A stretch of 64,000 nt of DNA. Origin: Hybos culiciformis (lineage: Eukaryota > Arthropoda > Insecta > Diptera > Hybotidae). This document shows, piece after piece, positions 49,779 to 63,908 of this stretch. Location: contig OZ023273.1 of the NCBI GenBank assembly GCA_964007475.1, forward strand, positions 115,677,812-115,741,811, read 5' to 3'. The translations under genes were made by a program, and so were the position numbers. How positions within the stretch are numbered: the first letter of the stretch is position 1; every line of letters begins with the position of its first letter. Under the pieces are notes generated by a model. That model was not told where the DNA came from. It made no database searches and saw only the letters and a list, made by a program, of their open reading frames with translations.

Positions 49779-52700
49779 TTAAAAACCACTCTTTGTTGTT
49801 GTATTAGGTGGTGGTGATCTGGGAGTTTGCTGAATAACGTCATCAATTTGAATTAAGTGTTCTATAGGTATTAAAGATAATTCACCTCCAGTTTGTTGAG
49901 GAATTTTCGACTATGATGTAAAAAAAAAATAAAAAAATTTAAAATATTTATAAATAATATGATTATGAAAATAAAGAATATCAATGAGGATAAATAAAAG
50001 TTGAATTTAATTTTTTGCTTTTTTGGTCCTTTAAATATAGACTTTTAATTCAAACATTGAATGAAAAGTTTGAGAGAGGGAGTCTGGAACTGCAATTTAT
50101 TTAAAAGATTTGAATTTTAAAAGTTTAAATGCAAATAAATTTTTTTGTAATTAGTATCGTTTTCTTGTGATATTTTTATCGATTCATTACCTTTGCATGC
50201 TCTATCGCTAAAGCTGCTGCTTTCTCAGCTTCACGCTGTCTCCTTTCTTTCAATTTCAAAGAAAAAATTGCAACAGATCTGGCTCTCTTTACAAAAGTTT
50301 GTTTTAATGATTTCTTCGCTGTTGTTGATGAATCGTCTGCTTTCATTGGAAAATATTAAATTAAAATAAATAATCATAAGAGTGTATAGAAAACTAAATT
50401 TGAAGTTCTCTAAAATAACTACGTAAATTTATTCCATAATTTGAATTATATATTTAAAAAATAATATAATTATCAACATACCACTTGCTTCATCTATTCC
50501 TGCCGTTGATGAACCTGAAATTTTTCGTTCCTTTTGATGATGTGCTGTAGATGAGCCCCCACTAGAGCTGGCTTCACTACTTCCAATCACATTACTACTA
50601 CCGCCAGTTGTTGTTGTTGTTGATTCTGATTTTGAAGAACTTCCCGTTGTACCACTACTTGTGTTGCTCACTTGAACTGTGACATTAGATGATCCTAATG
50701 TGGACGTTGTAGCCGTTAGAGGTTTGGTTATGGCTACATTTGTCCATGAAGGCGCAGGCTTTAAAATATCCGTTTCTGTACTGTTTGCCAGTTCCTGGTT
50801 TTTTTCCACATTAATAAATATATTTTTTTGTGATCGATGTGAAGTTTTTTCGTGTAGTTTGGAAAAATTGATTAGTGTAGTAATAGATAACGACAGCGTG
50901 TGTTATTACGGTAAGAAGAAGTGTATAATTGTGCATTTCATATAAAAATTATAAAAAAAAAAGAATATATACAATAAAACTTTAGTTAAAAAATGTACGT
51001 ATGTAAAGGACAAATTTGTTTATATACAATATTTATAAATAAATATGATAATAAATATTATAAACAAGTAGTGACAACGATAGTAAAAACTCTATGACAT
51101 TGATAAATTAACGTAATTATTATTTTTATATATATAGTATAATGTGTAGAAGATGCATATTTCAATGAACAATTTTGGCAATTATATATACTTTTTTTTT
51201 TTCAACAATCTATATTAACTAAAAAAGATCTTTTTCTTAAAAAAATTTACCATCATTGCTGAGTTATTTTAAGCAGTTTTACACAGCATTCAAAATTTGT
51301 AAAACTAAAAAGAATAATAATATATTTGTGTATGTATAATAATAACCATGGAGAACACATACCTTAACATCAGAAATTTCATTCAAAGTAACAAGTATGC
51401 AACTGAACCAAACAAAAAGATATGAAATTATTATAGAAAACTTATAGTAAAATTAATTTAATAGAATTTTAGTAATACCAAAAAATTACTAAACTCAAGA
51501 TAAGTAAACGTAGGAAAAAAGGATTAAAAATTCGATGTCGTTAAATAAATTATTAGGATTTTAAGCCAAATTATAATTTAAATACATAACCATGTGATTA
51601 TATAAAAGTATTTGCTGGTCTTTGGTTAATAATACTTATTCTCCATACTACTACGCACTCAAAAGTGATTGAGTATATGAATTAAAAAACATGAAACAGT
51701 CCTATCAAATTACAAAAATAATGAATTAAAATATAAATTCAGGGCGAGGCAGGTACTGTGAATAAGTAAAATACCATATTTACCTATAATTATTTATTTA
51801 GTCGAAAATCTAAAACATATTCAAGAATTCGGCTAAAAATCGTATTTTACTTATTTTATTTACATAAAATATACGATCAGGATTAATGAAAGTTATTATT
51901 TCATTTTCAGATCATGGCAACAGCTACATATGCAGTACGTATTGTACGCAAAAAAAAGTAAATCAAAATTTTCTAATAAATACATTTTTTTGGAGATAAA
52001 TAAGATTTTTGGAGAATTAAGTTTGCTTATGTAAGTTATTTTGCTGCTCAATTATTGATGTAAAAGTGATGAACTTTTTGTAAATTAACATTTTAACATA
52101 TACTTTCAATTTTTATCGAGCCTTATATTTACGAAAGCTTAAATAATTTAACAAAAAGTTTAAATCAATATAACATACAATAGCAATAATTTTCTTTCTG
52201 TAGGCCTTCCTTATTATAATATTTTCACTCTTTAATCAAATCTGTGATACACATTTGACACATCCATCATCCATAAAAACGATGTATTAAATAAAAACTA
52301 ATAAATTTTACTCTCAAATATTTCTTTTGCTATTATATATATATAAGGCATGTGCTAAAAACTTCAAAGCAAAGAAGGGAAAATTTTTTAATTTTAATTC
52401 CAATTTTTAATTTCGCAAAAGCGTAATGAATAATTTTTTGATTGCATTTACAAAAACAAATCAAATTTGAATCTGTTTTAGCTTGAAAAAAATTTTTTAA
52501 GCAAAATTTTTTTATTGAGAAAAAAATCAATTTTAGTTTTTGATAATAACCTCAAGATCGGCCAGTCATTTCAAAATGTAATCCTACGAAAAAAATTTAA
52601 ATTCAAATAATTTATAGTTACAATCAACAAAACATAGATTTTCAATTTGAATTTTGGGTGAAATGAAAGTGCAAATAAATGATATAATAAACAAATTTTG

Positions 52701-55700
52701 ATGTTTTAGAATTAATAAAAATTTCAATTTACTACAAAATTTGGAATCTTGATTTATCGAAGTTAAAATTCCTAATTGAAAAATTGGGAAAAAAAATTAG
52801 ATTATTGGATTCTCTGCGATATTTTGTGATTTAAAATTTTTTTAACAATAACACAAAATACCGAATCGTAGAATATTTAATCCAAAAAAGTCTGCAGGGT
52901 ATCAAGTACATTTGACATTTAATAGATTTGTTTTATGCTTACATATAACTTTATTAAAATTATTAACAAAATTATAAACCAAAATTTCAGTTCTCCAATA
53001 ACCGAGCGATATTATTGAGTTTTATGAAATTATTTATTCTATTCTAAAATTTGAGTTTTCAAATAACCAAGATTTCAAGTTTCACCAATAACATAACAGA
53101 TAAAACTCAATGACTTAGCAATGATATTATTATTTCTGCTGCAGTTATGCAGCTAACTGATACATACAAGCAAAAATATAATTTGTGTTTGAGGTGATGT
53201 TTTACATAAGAGTGTAATTTTTAAATCAAAATTAAAATACTAAAATTTATAATGTTCTTAAAAATTGGAAAATTTAATATATATCTATTTGCCAATTTAA
53301 AGATTTTCAAATAAAAAAAAACCCGAATTATTATAATTTGGAAATAGTTAAATTCACAACAGTCAGTAAGTTATTTTTAATATAAATATTTATAGTTTTA
53401 TGTCTTTTATATTAATTTTTTTTTTTTTATTTATAATTTTTTAACATTAACATTTAAGAAAAGCATTTTTGTAAGTCAACGTATCGCTAATAAAACTAAA
53501 AAATAAAACTGTTGAAATTCCTTTGAGATATATGATCTATTTTATAACTTTGTTTCTGACATTAAAACATACTTGAATTACGACAAAACAAGAGATTAAA
53601 ATTTAATGGTCGAAGTCATGAAGAAAGTTAAATATAAACTCAAATTACATACATACATAGGAATTCATAGTTACATATTTATTAATATCTGATTTACTGA
53701 ATGTGATTGGGAGTAGTTTTTCTTCTCATGTTCTTATAAGAAAAAATAATACTGTTCTTGTTTATTATGGATAATAATTTCTTTTTTCATAGTACTATTG
53801 AACGGTAACCTATGATTAGCATTAGCTAAAGTAACTTTCAACAGATTTAATTTCTTAGTCTAACAATTCTAATCTAACAAAGTTAACGCATAACATAGAG
53901 GCACACAGAAGTATATATTGGCTGTTGGGAACTCGAGTTGTTATACCTTCATTGCAATGCAATCAGTACTCCGATGCATATTTTTATTTTCAGTAACTTT
54001 TAATCTTGACATCCATTCAGGGCCATGCGGTGGCATCATTAATAATTTACTTTTAGATTCATTCTGTGTATAGTTTTAATTTGATTTTAGCCGATATAAA
54101 AAATTAATGGCAAATTAATGAAATTTTATTCATGTAAAATATGAAAATAAAAATAATTTATGAAATAAAGAGATATTGTTGTAGTCCAAATCGCTGAATT
54201 TGCTAGTATCATTAACTTAAACGTTAATAAACTTAAATCTGTTTCTAAATTTTTACAAAAATATTGTAACAACAACATTTTTTTTTATTACTACGGTAGA
54301 CGTTACTAACATATTCACTTTCAAACAGTAACACTTAAGAAAATATAGTTAAATGTATGAAAGATGTGTTTTCAGAACTTGTGAAACGACTAAAACGCAG
54401 ATTATCATCGTATATGATGTATACGATCGATCAACCAGTGGGTTTTTATACAATTATGCTCTATCTTTATGTGAAAATAATTTTGATTAATAATTGGTAT
54501 CTAGTGCTTATTCTTCAATGTTTGCTGATTTATGTGTATCTCTAAACATAATTTAATTTTTTTCCCCATACATCAAGAAGTTTGAATTTTGTATGTAATA
54601 GATTTGTAAGAGAACATTTTCGTAATATAAGAAGAGGTTAGAGTGTTTAAATGGTTATGTAGTAATTGGATGCAAAATTCACTTATGGTCCTCTGAATGT
54701 GAAACTGAATGAGTTGAATTGAAAATAAAAACTGATTTCATGATTCTCGAAATATGGGAAAAAAAAATATAATTTATTCTAGCAGTTTCTAATATTAATT
54801 TATTTAATAGCGATTAAATCAATCCTTCAAAAATCGTCAGTTAATAAGTTGTGCTGATTTTAATAAAAAAAAACTAACCCAAGCATTTTTTAAATGATAT
54901 CGAAATGACGAATATTTTCTATTCGTATGGGAACCATAAAACCGATTATATGAGAAACTGCTTTGTAATTCTTTTATTTTCTACTTGATCAAATGTTCAA
55001 ATGTTCAATCGAAAAATTAACTCATTTAATATTATTTAGCGCTTACATTTGGCTGTGGAGTCCACTCAGTAGATTTTCTAGGCTTAAATGGTGGGATCTC
55101 TGATATTTTAGGCATTTGAATTTTTCTGGGGCTATCACTGTTCGTTGATTCTGAATCATGGCTCTGTTCCGTTTGAATATCATCAGATTTATTTCTAAAT
55201 GGTGGAATTTCTGAAATCTGCATCGGTTGTACAGATTTTGAAGAATTTTCAGGAAATCTGTAAAACAAGTGAAAACATTATTTTTATGTCATTTTGATTA
55301 AAATTTCTAATTCTAATTTTTAACTGGCTAGGATGTATATAATATGTACTAACATTTCGAACATGCCAAATGGTGCTGACTTACAACAAAAGACTAAACT
55401 AAACCTTTAAACTTAATAATTATAAATAAATAATTTTCATGCTAAACTACAATAATATTAAATGGTTTTTAAACGAAAAAAGAAATATCATGCAAAAATA
55501 TAATTTTTTAATTTAACGCAAATGCATAAGTTTTTATTCTTCTTTCATTCAAAAATGAATTCTACATCAAATTTTCAGCACTATATATAGTTTCTATTAA
55601 TAACATTTTACGTATTCCATATTATAGTTTTCTAGTGTTACCGGAGAAATAAACCCTAATAACTAAGTTGAAATTGGTACATAATATTAAATTATGTTAT

Positions 55701-58700
55701 ATTGTATAATAGTGAATATCATGCTTTTAATTTTTATAACGCCTAATTAAGTTTGTGCATTTAGTCGCACATAATAATATGTATATGATGGTGAACACTA
55801 CAAACAAATATATGCTCAGGTCTAGTTTTTCTGTTGAGAATTTTTTTTATTCAAAAATCATGTTATTAAATGAAGCTAGAGTTGAACAATTAAAATTTTT
55901 TTAGTAATAAAATATTCTAGATGGATTGGTTAATCAGTCTTGAAAAACCTGCCAATCATGTTTTCAATACGATGAATACTGGAGAAGTATCGGTCAAATA
56001 ATAGGCCAATAATAGGTTAATAAATCAATTAACTTCTAGTTTTAGAGACTATTTAAGACAAGAGTTCTTGTATACATGCTTATAATATTGCACAAAAAAA
56101 ACACGGTTACCTAAACCCTAAAGTGTTAAGTGGTGTCATTTTTATTTATTTAAATTTCACATTTAATATAATTGTTATGCAAAATTTTCTTTCTACACAA
56201 GAAAGACAATTAAATTTTTTGTGTTATTCTAAAGTTAGGTGTGTCTATTACCTATTATTATTTAACTATATATTAAGTCAAAAACTTCTACTTATAGTTT
56301 TTATAGTTTAGTTTAAGTAGTGTACATAAAACAATAAAATGTAACAAAAAAAAAAGACTATTATTATTAGTTACACAAATACCACCAATATATTTAAAGT
56401 AAACAACGAAGAAAAACAAAATTTTTTACAATTTCTTTTCTTCAACACTGATTTTACCCTGGAAAGGTGTGCATATAAAGATTAACAGTCGATTTACAAT
56501 ATGGTGGAATTTCTGGAATTATCATCCTCTTTCGTTTACAATTTTTGCATGCGCTATAAATTTTGTAATATTATCCATAAATAAAATATTGAAAAAAAAA
56601 CCATCAAAAGTATATAATAACATAATTATATTAATAAATACGTTCATATTATATTTTAGAAAAATTAATTTTTTTAAATTTCAAGTTACGAATTAAACAC
56701 ACTATATTTAGACTTAAATTTTATTTTTCATTGTTTTCCATTGTTATAAATACTTTGTTTTTAGAATAATTCTTAAAACAGAGATTTGGAAAATGAGAGA
56801 TATCGAAAAAATTAATTTGTCATTGACAGAATTCTGCCGTAACGAAAATTTAATTTTTTATTTTGGTAGATTTTGCCAATGTCAAAAAAAATTTCATATT
56901 ATTTTATTACCTTGGCTTAAACTTATTTTCATAGAAAACATTACATATATAAGTTTATCTACTAATCACAGGTTAGATACAAGTCTACAATAGGAGTGAG
57001 TCTGTTTACATTTTCTATGATATATCATGCTAAAGAGTTGTTTTTAAGAATCTTAATTACGGAATTACATTTTCTAACACTAAATGTAATAGTTTTAATG
57101 AATCTATCTATTATTAGGGAATATTGTTTAGGATTAAGATAAAATACATTATTTATTTATAGATTTAAACAATAATAAATTTGTTCACAATTATTAAAGT
57201 ATAGAATCAAGAAATTTCGAATTTCGAACAGCCCTTATTGATTAATTATTGGGACAATCGATAATATAAACTTATAGTGTTATTATCATACAAAAAAATG
57301 TGGAAAAAAGTTGAAGTAAAAATATAAACTTAAAAATAAAGAGAGAGCATAGGACATTAGAAAAAAATAATAAATAATCTTCGTGCTAAAATGGCATTTA
57401 TGTACATTCTTGGGCCAAAATGAGTTAATATTTCACACCCCGAAAGTTCCGTTATAAATCGTTGACCGCTCTAAGCTTTTAGAAATATGTATGAAAATAT
57501 TGTTTTTAAATGCTTAAATGCATTTCACAGACATACTTAATTTTTGCACATAGGCTCTTTTAGTATCAACGCTAAAGGCACAGATATAATGATTAATACA
57601 TTCTTAATTTTGAGAATTATTGACAAAATTGGTTTTAAATTCCGTTCAGTAAATAATTTTTAATATTTTTTTAAATTTTAGTTAAAATTTTTTTAATTTT
57701 AAGATTGGGTTAAAAATAATGTTTAACATTATGATATATATAAACATATAGTTATGTTTATTCGTTCATAAAAGTGCGCGAACACAGTAGTGGAATAAAT
57801 TAAATTCATTCGTGTAGTTAAATATAACAAGAAAAGAGTTATTAATACTTTCAAGTTTCAAGGAGTATACGAAAAATAGTTCAATGTTATCGCAGAGATA
57901 TTTTTTTAGAATTGGATTTGACATGATTGCAAAGTTTATTATGGCTGCGAATCTTTAAAAATGTATATTAAATGTTTTTAGAAAGAATACAAAATGTATA
58001 ACTAGTTAGTACGAACATAATCAATAAATAATGCAAAATTATTGAAAAAATTAAATCATATCCAAGAAACAAATATGTATTTATAATTAATAGATAAATA
58101 TAGAAATTAAATAAAGAAATTATATTCAGAAATATCTACAATTCTACATAATAAATGCACATGAAATCAAATCTTACCCTGGTTGATCTAATGGAAGATT
58201 TTGAATCGATGAACGACTATTTGGAGGTGTTGATTCATGCAGCGGTCTTATTAATATTGTGCTCGTCTGCAATAAAATTAAATTTCAGTAATAATAATTT
58301 TTAATGTTCAGCCAAAATTATAGTATATTGTAAAACTGTCAATAAGGAATATCGTTACTAGCATAATTGGCAAAATGGAAAATAAAAGAATGATATTTGT
58401 TAAGTCAAATGAACACTATATATTAAAAGTGACGTAGTAAGTTTATGTTTTTTAAATTACAATGTTGATTCACATTAATTTCAAAATGACCTGGTAAGAT
58501 TGAAAAAGCATTTTTTATTATAAAATTATTTTGAATTCTGTTGTTGATTAGCGAAGTTTGACAAATAACAAGAAATTGAAAATAACAACTAATATAGTAA
58601 AAGATAGAAAATAACAACAATTCAAATAAGCAATAAATATCAACCAAAATAGAATAGTACAATGATTTAATTTTTATTCTAAAACAGAATTATAATAAAA

Positions 58701-61700
58701 TGCATCTTTGATGAACAATGAAAATTTGCCATCCATCGACTTTAATACCGCCTTTATTTTCTCTTAACTCTTATTTGTTCTGGTCGTTAAAAGAATTTCT
58801 TTTGAAGTTTTTGGTGCTCGAGAATCCTCTCAAAAGTCATTTGATGGTGGTTTTAAAACAAAAAATGGCAAAATAAATTAACCAAGTTAAAGCAATCTTG
58901 ATTCAAATAAAAACTTGATGTTAAGCGTAATGGACTGAGAAAAAAATAGAAAGATTTTAACGTTGACGTACTTTTCTCGAAACTATAGTTATATTTTTTT
59001 TTTTGTTTAATGCATAACACTAGATAAGTTAAATGTTGAACACTAGATGAATATGTTGTCCAAATGTCATAACCGTTAACTGTAATAATTTCAAAGATAT
59101 TAATCTTTTTAACTTAAAATTCCAATAAATACATTTTTATAATAGTTGGACGAATTTGTTTAAACGTTATTTAATGAGAGAAAGATTAAATAAGTATAGT
59201 AAAATATTATACACAGCAAAAAAAGGATATATTACCTGTGAAGGTGGTGAATCTGGAGAAGAATCATTTCTTATGTTTCTTTCAGTCGTCTCTGCACTTG
59301 CTTGCTGAAGTTTTGCATGTATTTCGTCAAGTTGTCGCATATACATTTGACCATTAGATGGACTTCCAGCTGTATATTGGAAATCTTCATTTAATTGTGA
59401 TTCCAGTGACTGATCATTCGTTGTGGCTAAATCTGCTGGTGTCATTTGTTGTGACATCGATGTGGTAGATGGAGGTGATGGTGGAGTAGGCCTTGGTGAT
59501 GTACCTTTCACTTGCATTTCTCTACGACAATGTTCAGCTCTGGCGATTTCTGCAGCTAACCATGATGGCAATTCCGGAAGAAGCCAAGTAAGTGCTGAAC
59601 GAAGGCCAAGCATTACGTGCTTATAAAAATATAAAAATACGACATAATAATATGAGATTATCTAAACTTTTATATGTTATACGTTAATGAGAACAAAAAA
59701 AATCCATGATGAGGATATAGGGAAGGTCGTGATTTTTGGTAAATTACATATAAAAAACTTGAACAAAATTTAATATTAATTTACCTCCAGTGCAACAATA
59801 AGTATGATTGTTTGAGTTGTTGATAATCCAGGCCATAATCTGGAAACTTGTCCTGAAAGGCCTATTAATGCACAATTCACGATAACCGCTGCCAAACCTA
59901 GCATACTTAACGCATTCTGCCAGGTGCCTATATTAGCGACACGTTGTCCAAACGGTCTTTGATGCACATGGGCCAATTTGAATGCATCGGATCGGATTTC
60001 TAATAAATTATTTGCTAATGCACATAATCCAGCTAAAGGAAATGCTGCAGAAAACAATACAACATATCCCATTTGTACTAACATTTCCAAATGATCTGAA
60101 AATGTTCCATCATACTGTAAATATAATTGACATTTTTATTTATATTAAGAACGTATAGTTAAAGCTTCCTAAATAGAAAATATACTTTATTATTAAAATT
60201 GGAATTAGTGCACTCTAAAAACAGCAATCGTACATTTAAAGTCTAATGAATACCTTTTTGTACCTGATTTAATTCCAGTAAAGGACCAAATAGTTAAACT
60301 ATACCTACATACGTTTAGAAAATTCAAAAACTCTCTCATTTAATGGTCTTCGAAAAAAAATTGGTGTTTGTTTATTTAAAAAAAAACTATTAGATTTGTT
60401 TTAATTTTTAGAGTGCAAGAAATACATTATATTTTTTATTTTTTAATATTATATTTTATAAGGAACATTTTTTTATTTACCTTATATAAGCAGCTTTCAA
60501 TTTCTGCTTGTCCAATATTTCTTTTTTGTGATGCACCAAAACCAATAGCTTGTTGTTCTTTTGTTTCTTTTGTTTCATTTGTTGATTTTTGTTGTTCGGT
60601 TGATTCTGTTACATTATTAGTATTGTCTAATTTTTGTTCTTGTGTTGGACTAAATGCTCCACCTAATTTGAAGCTTAATTTTGCTAATTTCCATTGTTCA
60701 ATCATATATGGTAATGCAGATTCACGTAAATTACCAATTATTTGTCTTGATATTAATAAACCTGCTAATTGCTGAAAAAATTTATATATGCACATGGCTA
60801 TTATATCAAAATGTGTATATAAATCGTTTAAGGAATAATTCGATGTAGCAAAATGTATTCAGATGATATGTTTTTTAACCCACGAATTTTCAGACACCTC
60901 TTCTTTAAAATCTGCTTCTAAATAAAAGTTTTTTGCCTCTTGGACCGGTGATACGAACTGGGTTATCAGACATAATTTAGATTAGAACGTACTTATAACG
61001 TAACATAATATATTTACCTCTTTTAATTTGTCCTGATCCCTCAAATAAAACGCAATATAAAATAACGATAAAAACGAATTAACAAATTGGAACAATGCCA
61101 CTTTAGCTATCAAATGATTCTCATATTTTGACTGTAATCGATAATTTTCTATAAAATAAAAAAAGAAAGTTATTTATTAAATTAATGTTCTTTATGAATG
61201 TTATATTTTAAGCAAAAAAAAAATAGTTAAATTTATAGTTATGATGATAAATAAAAATCATTTAATTTTATGAACATCATTTGAAAGCTATACATTCCAT
61301 AATTATACCATTTTACCGCTTTAGAAATAAACTACAAATGCTCACTATATATTTTTGTAATAATTATTTCGTACCTTTATCATTCAACCATACCGCCAAT
61401 TTATAATATGCTTCATCCATTAATGTAATGGCACCAGCTAATAAAACTTTAGGTATCACACTCAAACATGAAAAAATACTGTTTTCTGGAAGCTTTGAGT
61501 CCCACCAGTCCTATTAATTAGCATTAAAATTAGATAAAATTGATTTGAAAAAAAAAAACACAAAGTTTATATTAGTTTAGATATTGTTTATTGTAAATTA
61601 AATTTCAAATATTTTATATCTAAAAAATGATAATATTTGAAGAATTTATTATAAATTTGGGATTCAAAATTAAATTAGTGGTTACTTGCTTAAAAATTTG

Positions 61701-63908
61701 ATAAGTTTCTAAAATTTGGATAAATTATAAATAATGTAATGAGTTTTGAAATTAAATTTTAATACTATTAAAATAAAAGACAAGAAGCGTTTATGACAGT
61801 TCAGTGATGACCATTTTTATTTTCTTTTTTTACTTTTGTTGTTCAGAATTTATCGATCTCAGATCTAAATTATTAAGTTATATGTGGTAATATACCAAGA
61901 AACAAGAAATTGAGAAACATGCTGAATTTTTTGAAAATCTATATTGTATAAATGTACGGCAATTTTTTTTTTTAATATTGATCGAACGATTGCAAATCAT
62001 TTCCAAAAATATTCTCGATTATTATCGATGGTGTATTTATTTTGTATATATGTACATACATATAATGAAATTACAAAACCCCATTTTTGTTACAAAAATT
62101 AAATTAAAAAAAAAAAATTGGTACATGAAAAAATTGTATAAAAATTGTATCTATATTGTCCTATCTATATATAGATTCAAAGTAATTTTCCTCTAGATTA
62201 AACTTTCCACAATATTGTGGTGATATAATGTGCATTTCCTCGTACTGAAAATGCATTTTGTCCTATATTAATAAAATTCTTTAGCATTAAAATTTTATGA
62301 CCATAATTAAGTACACATTGAATTTTGTTATATAGCAGTTATGTGTACTTTGCCTCAAAGTGATAATTCAATCATTTCGAGTAATTTAATTATTTTACAA
62401 AGTTCCTCTACAGTGTTATGCTCTCATGTAATTAATTTTTTTTTTTTATTTTTTATCATTATAGTTATGAGAATATCACAATTATGACAATTATTGAAAA
62501 AAACTATGTAGCAAAACGTTTAATAAAAATATTTGGAGTTTATTTAATCTTTAGGTCTTTTATTTTAAACACAAAGTTTTAGGTGTAGCCGCTGGGACTA
62601 TTTTTTTGCTAAATAAAATAACAAGATATTGTTTATGGGAAATTAAAAAAGTTCTGCAATTAGCAAAGAATTATAATTTATGTAAAACTATTTTTTTTCA
62701 TCTAATTTTTAAATTATACTAACTATGACGCTTTAAAAAAGTTAAAAAGTGTTTTTCTTCTTAATTACTGGATTTCTATTAACTAAAATTAGACATAATA
62801 AAAATTCACTTGCTCTAAATTTCAACACATAACGTATATTAGAAAAATTTGGTTAGATTTCTTAAATATTTATTCAAAGAGATTTATTCTTAAACAGAAT
62901 ATTTTTTTTTTTAATAAAATTCCACGTTTTTCATTATATAATAAGAATCCCAGTAGATTATTTAAAAATCTTTCTAAAATAGTATAAGTATAAAAGATTT
63001 TATCTTATATGCAGGTACTTATAATGTTGTTGAATACCGTATACGTATCTCATAAGCCATAATATTATTAAAACGAAAAAATATAAGATTTTTTCATCTT
63101 AAGGACAAGAAATAATATTGATATTTGGGAAAAATAGTCAAGAAACTTTAAAATGAAATTTCAAGCATAGGTATACATAATAATAATTATGTAAAATAGG
63201 TAAAATAATTTAAATGAGCTTCCGTGGAATAACAATTGGGTTTTATCCTACAAATATAATATACACAGGTAATAAGTGCATGCAATTTTTTGATATGAAA
63301 AATAATAAAGTCCATTTAGTATAAATGTAAGAATGTTCGAAAAATTCAGATAAAAATAACAAACGAAATGGAGCTAATCGATAGGTGTAATTTTTCACAT
63401 TAGAAAGCTGTGTCTGTGTGTATATTATATTTTTATGCGGTTTTACTTTAGTTCACTCTTCCTTTTATTTCAAATTCACGTTTTGAATATGTATATAGAT
63501 TACGTTAAATCAGTTGTATGCCTTTTTTCGCCGCGAATCTTTACTTTAAAATTATTTAAGGTAATGAAAATGACCAAAATTTTTCACATTCATACAAAAT
63601 TAATTTAAGGATGTACCTAGGACAATTTTTTAAATTTTATGCCAGTAAAAGTAGTTTTCTTCGGTGTACACAATATTAAAGCCATGAGTTTTAGTTATTA
63701 TATGATTAGAAAGAAGTTTCTTCTTTAATAGCATTAATCTTTTCGTGACATTTTATTTAAAATTAAATAAAAATCAATGATAAAATCAAAATAAATTTTT
63801 TTATTATGTACATAAAAACAAAATTTATAAAAATTAAAATTAAACCTGATTAGCATTGCACATGCAATTTATGATTCCTATGTCAGGTAAATGGTCATCG
63901 AGCCAATC
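49779..63908 (-). CDS. Ano8: Anoctamin-8 (TMEM16H) homologue, 3' part
   Basis: Eleven minus-strand exons join in one frame to 743 codons including the stop: 63908-63846, 61510-61375, 61148-61018, 60771-60481, 60114-59785, 59619-59236, 58266-58178, 55257-55047, 50794-50482, 50339-50191 and 49910-49779. The first visible exon starts at an acceptor, so the N-terminal half lies beyond the right edge. Visible residues 30-110 match the EAYYKLAVWLND...FQFVNSFLSLFYIAF core of anoctamin-8; 111-207 hold a loop shorter than in vertebrate ANO8; 208-331 hold membrane segments with the family signature NNLLEIRSD. Acidic residues at D214, E217, E246 and D250, and E127, match calcium-site positions of TMEM16 channels and scramblases; the family's first Asn in NNxxE is Gly here. 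The long cytosolic tail is Ser/Thr/Pro-rich, repeats ISEIPPF twice, and ends with a basic helix and a conserved-looking GGELSLIPIEHL. ANO8 is known as an ER-plasma membrane tether, which fits the basic tail. The first exon is the least certain. Confidence 0.92.
60211..60415. mobile_element. 205-bp MITE-like element in an anoctamin intron
   Basis: The ends CACTCTAAAAA and TTTTTAGAGTG are perfect inverse copies, and the match extends one TG/CA pair outward. The ends differ by one base from those of the 1.43-kb element at 38595. No target duplication is clear and there is no coding capacity. It sits in the intron between the exons ending 60481 and starting 60114. Confidence 0.6.

Noticed and set aside
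51751..51857. Inverted pair AATAAGTAAAATAC / GTATTTTACTTATT in an anoctamin intron
   Set aside because: AT-rich, short arms with no target duplication; chance is a reasonable explanation in this composition.
54357..54545. 62-residue plus-strand open frame
   Set aside because: No family resemblance, lies inside an anoctamin intron, and its length is expected by chance.
60413..60775. 120-residue plus-strand frame
   Set aside because: It is antisense to the anoctamin exon at 60771-60481 and has no features of its own.
61375..63908. Mutually exclusive splicing of the two similar anoctamin exons
   Set aside because: The exons have different end phases (0-0 and 0-1) and only the second carries the conserved core, so swapping them would break the protein; a cassette exon is the only workable form.
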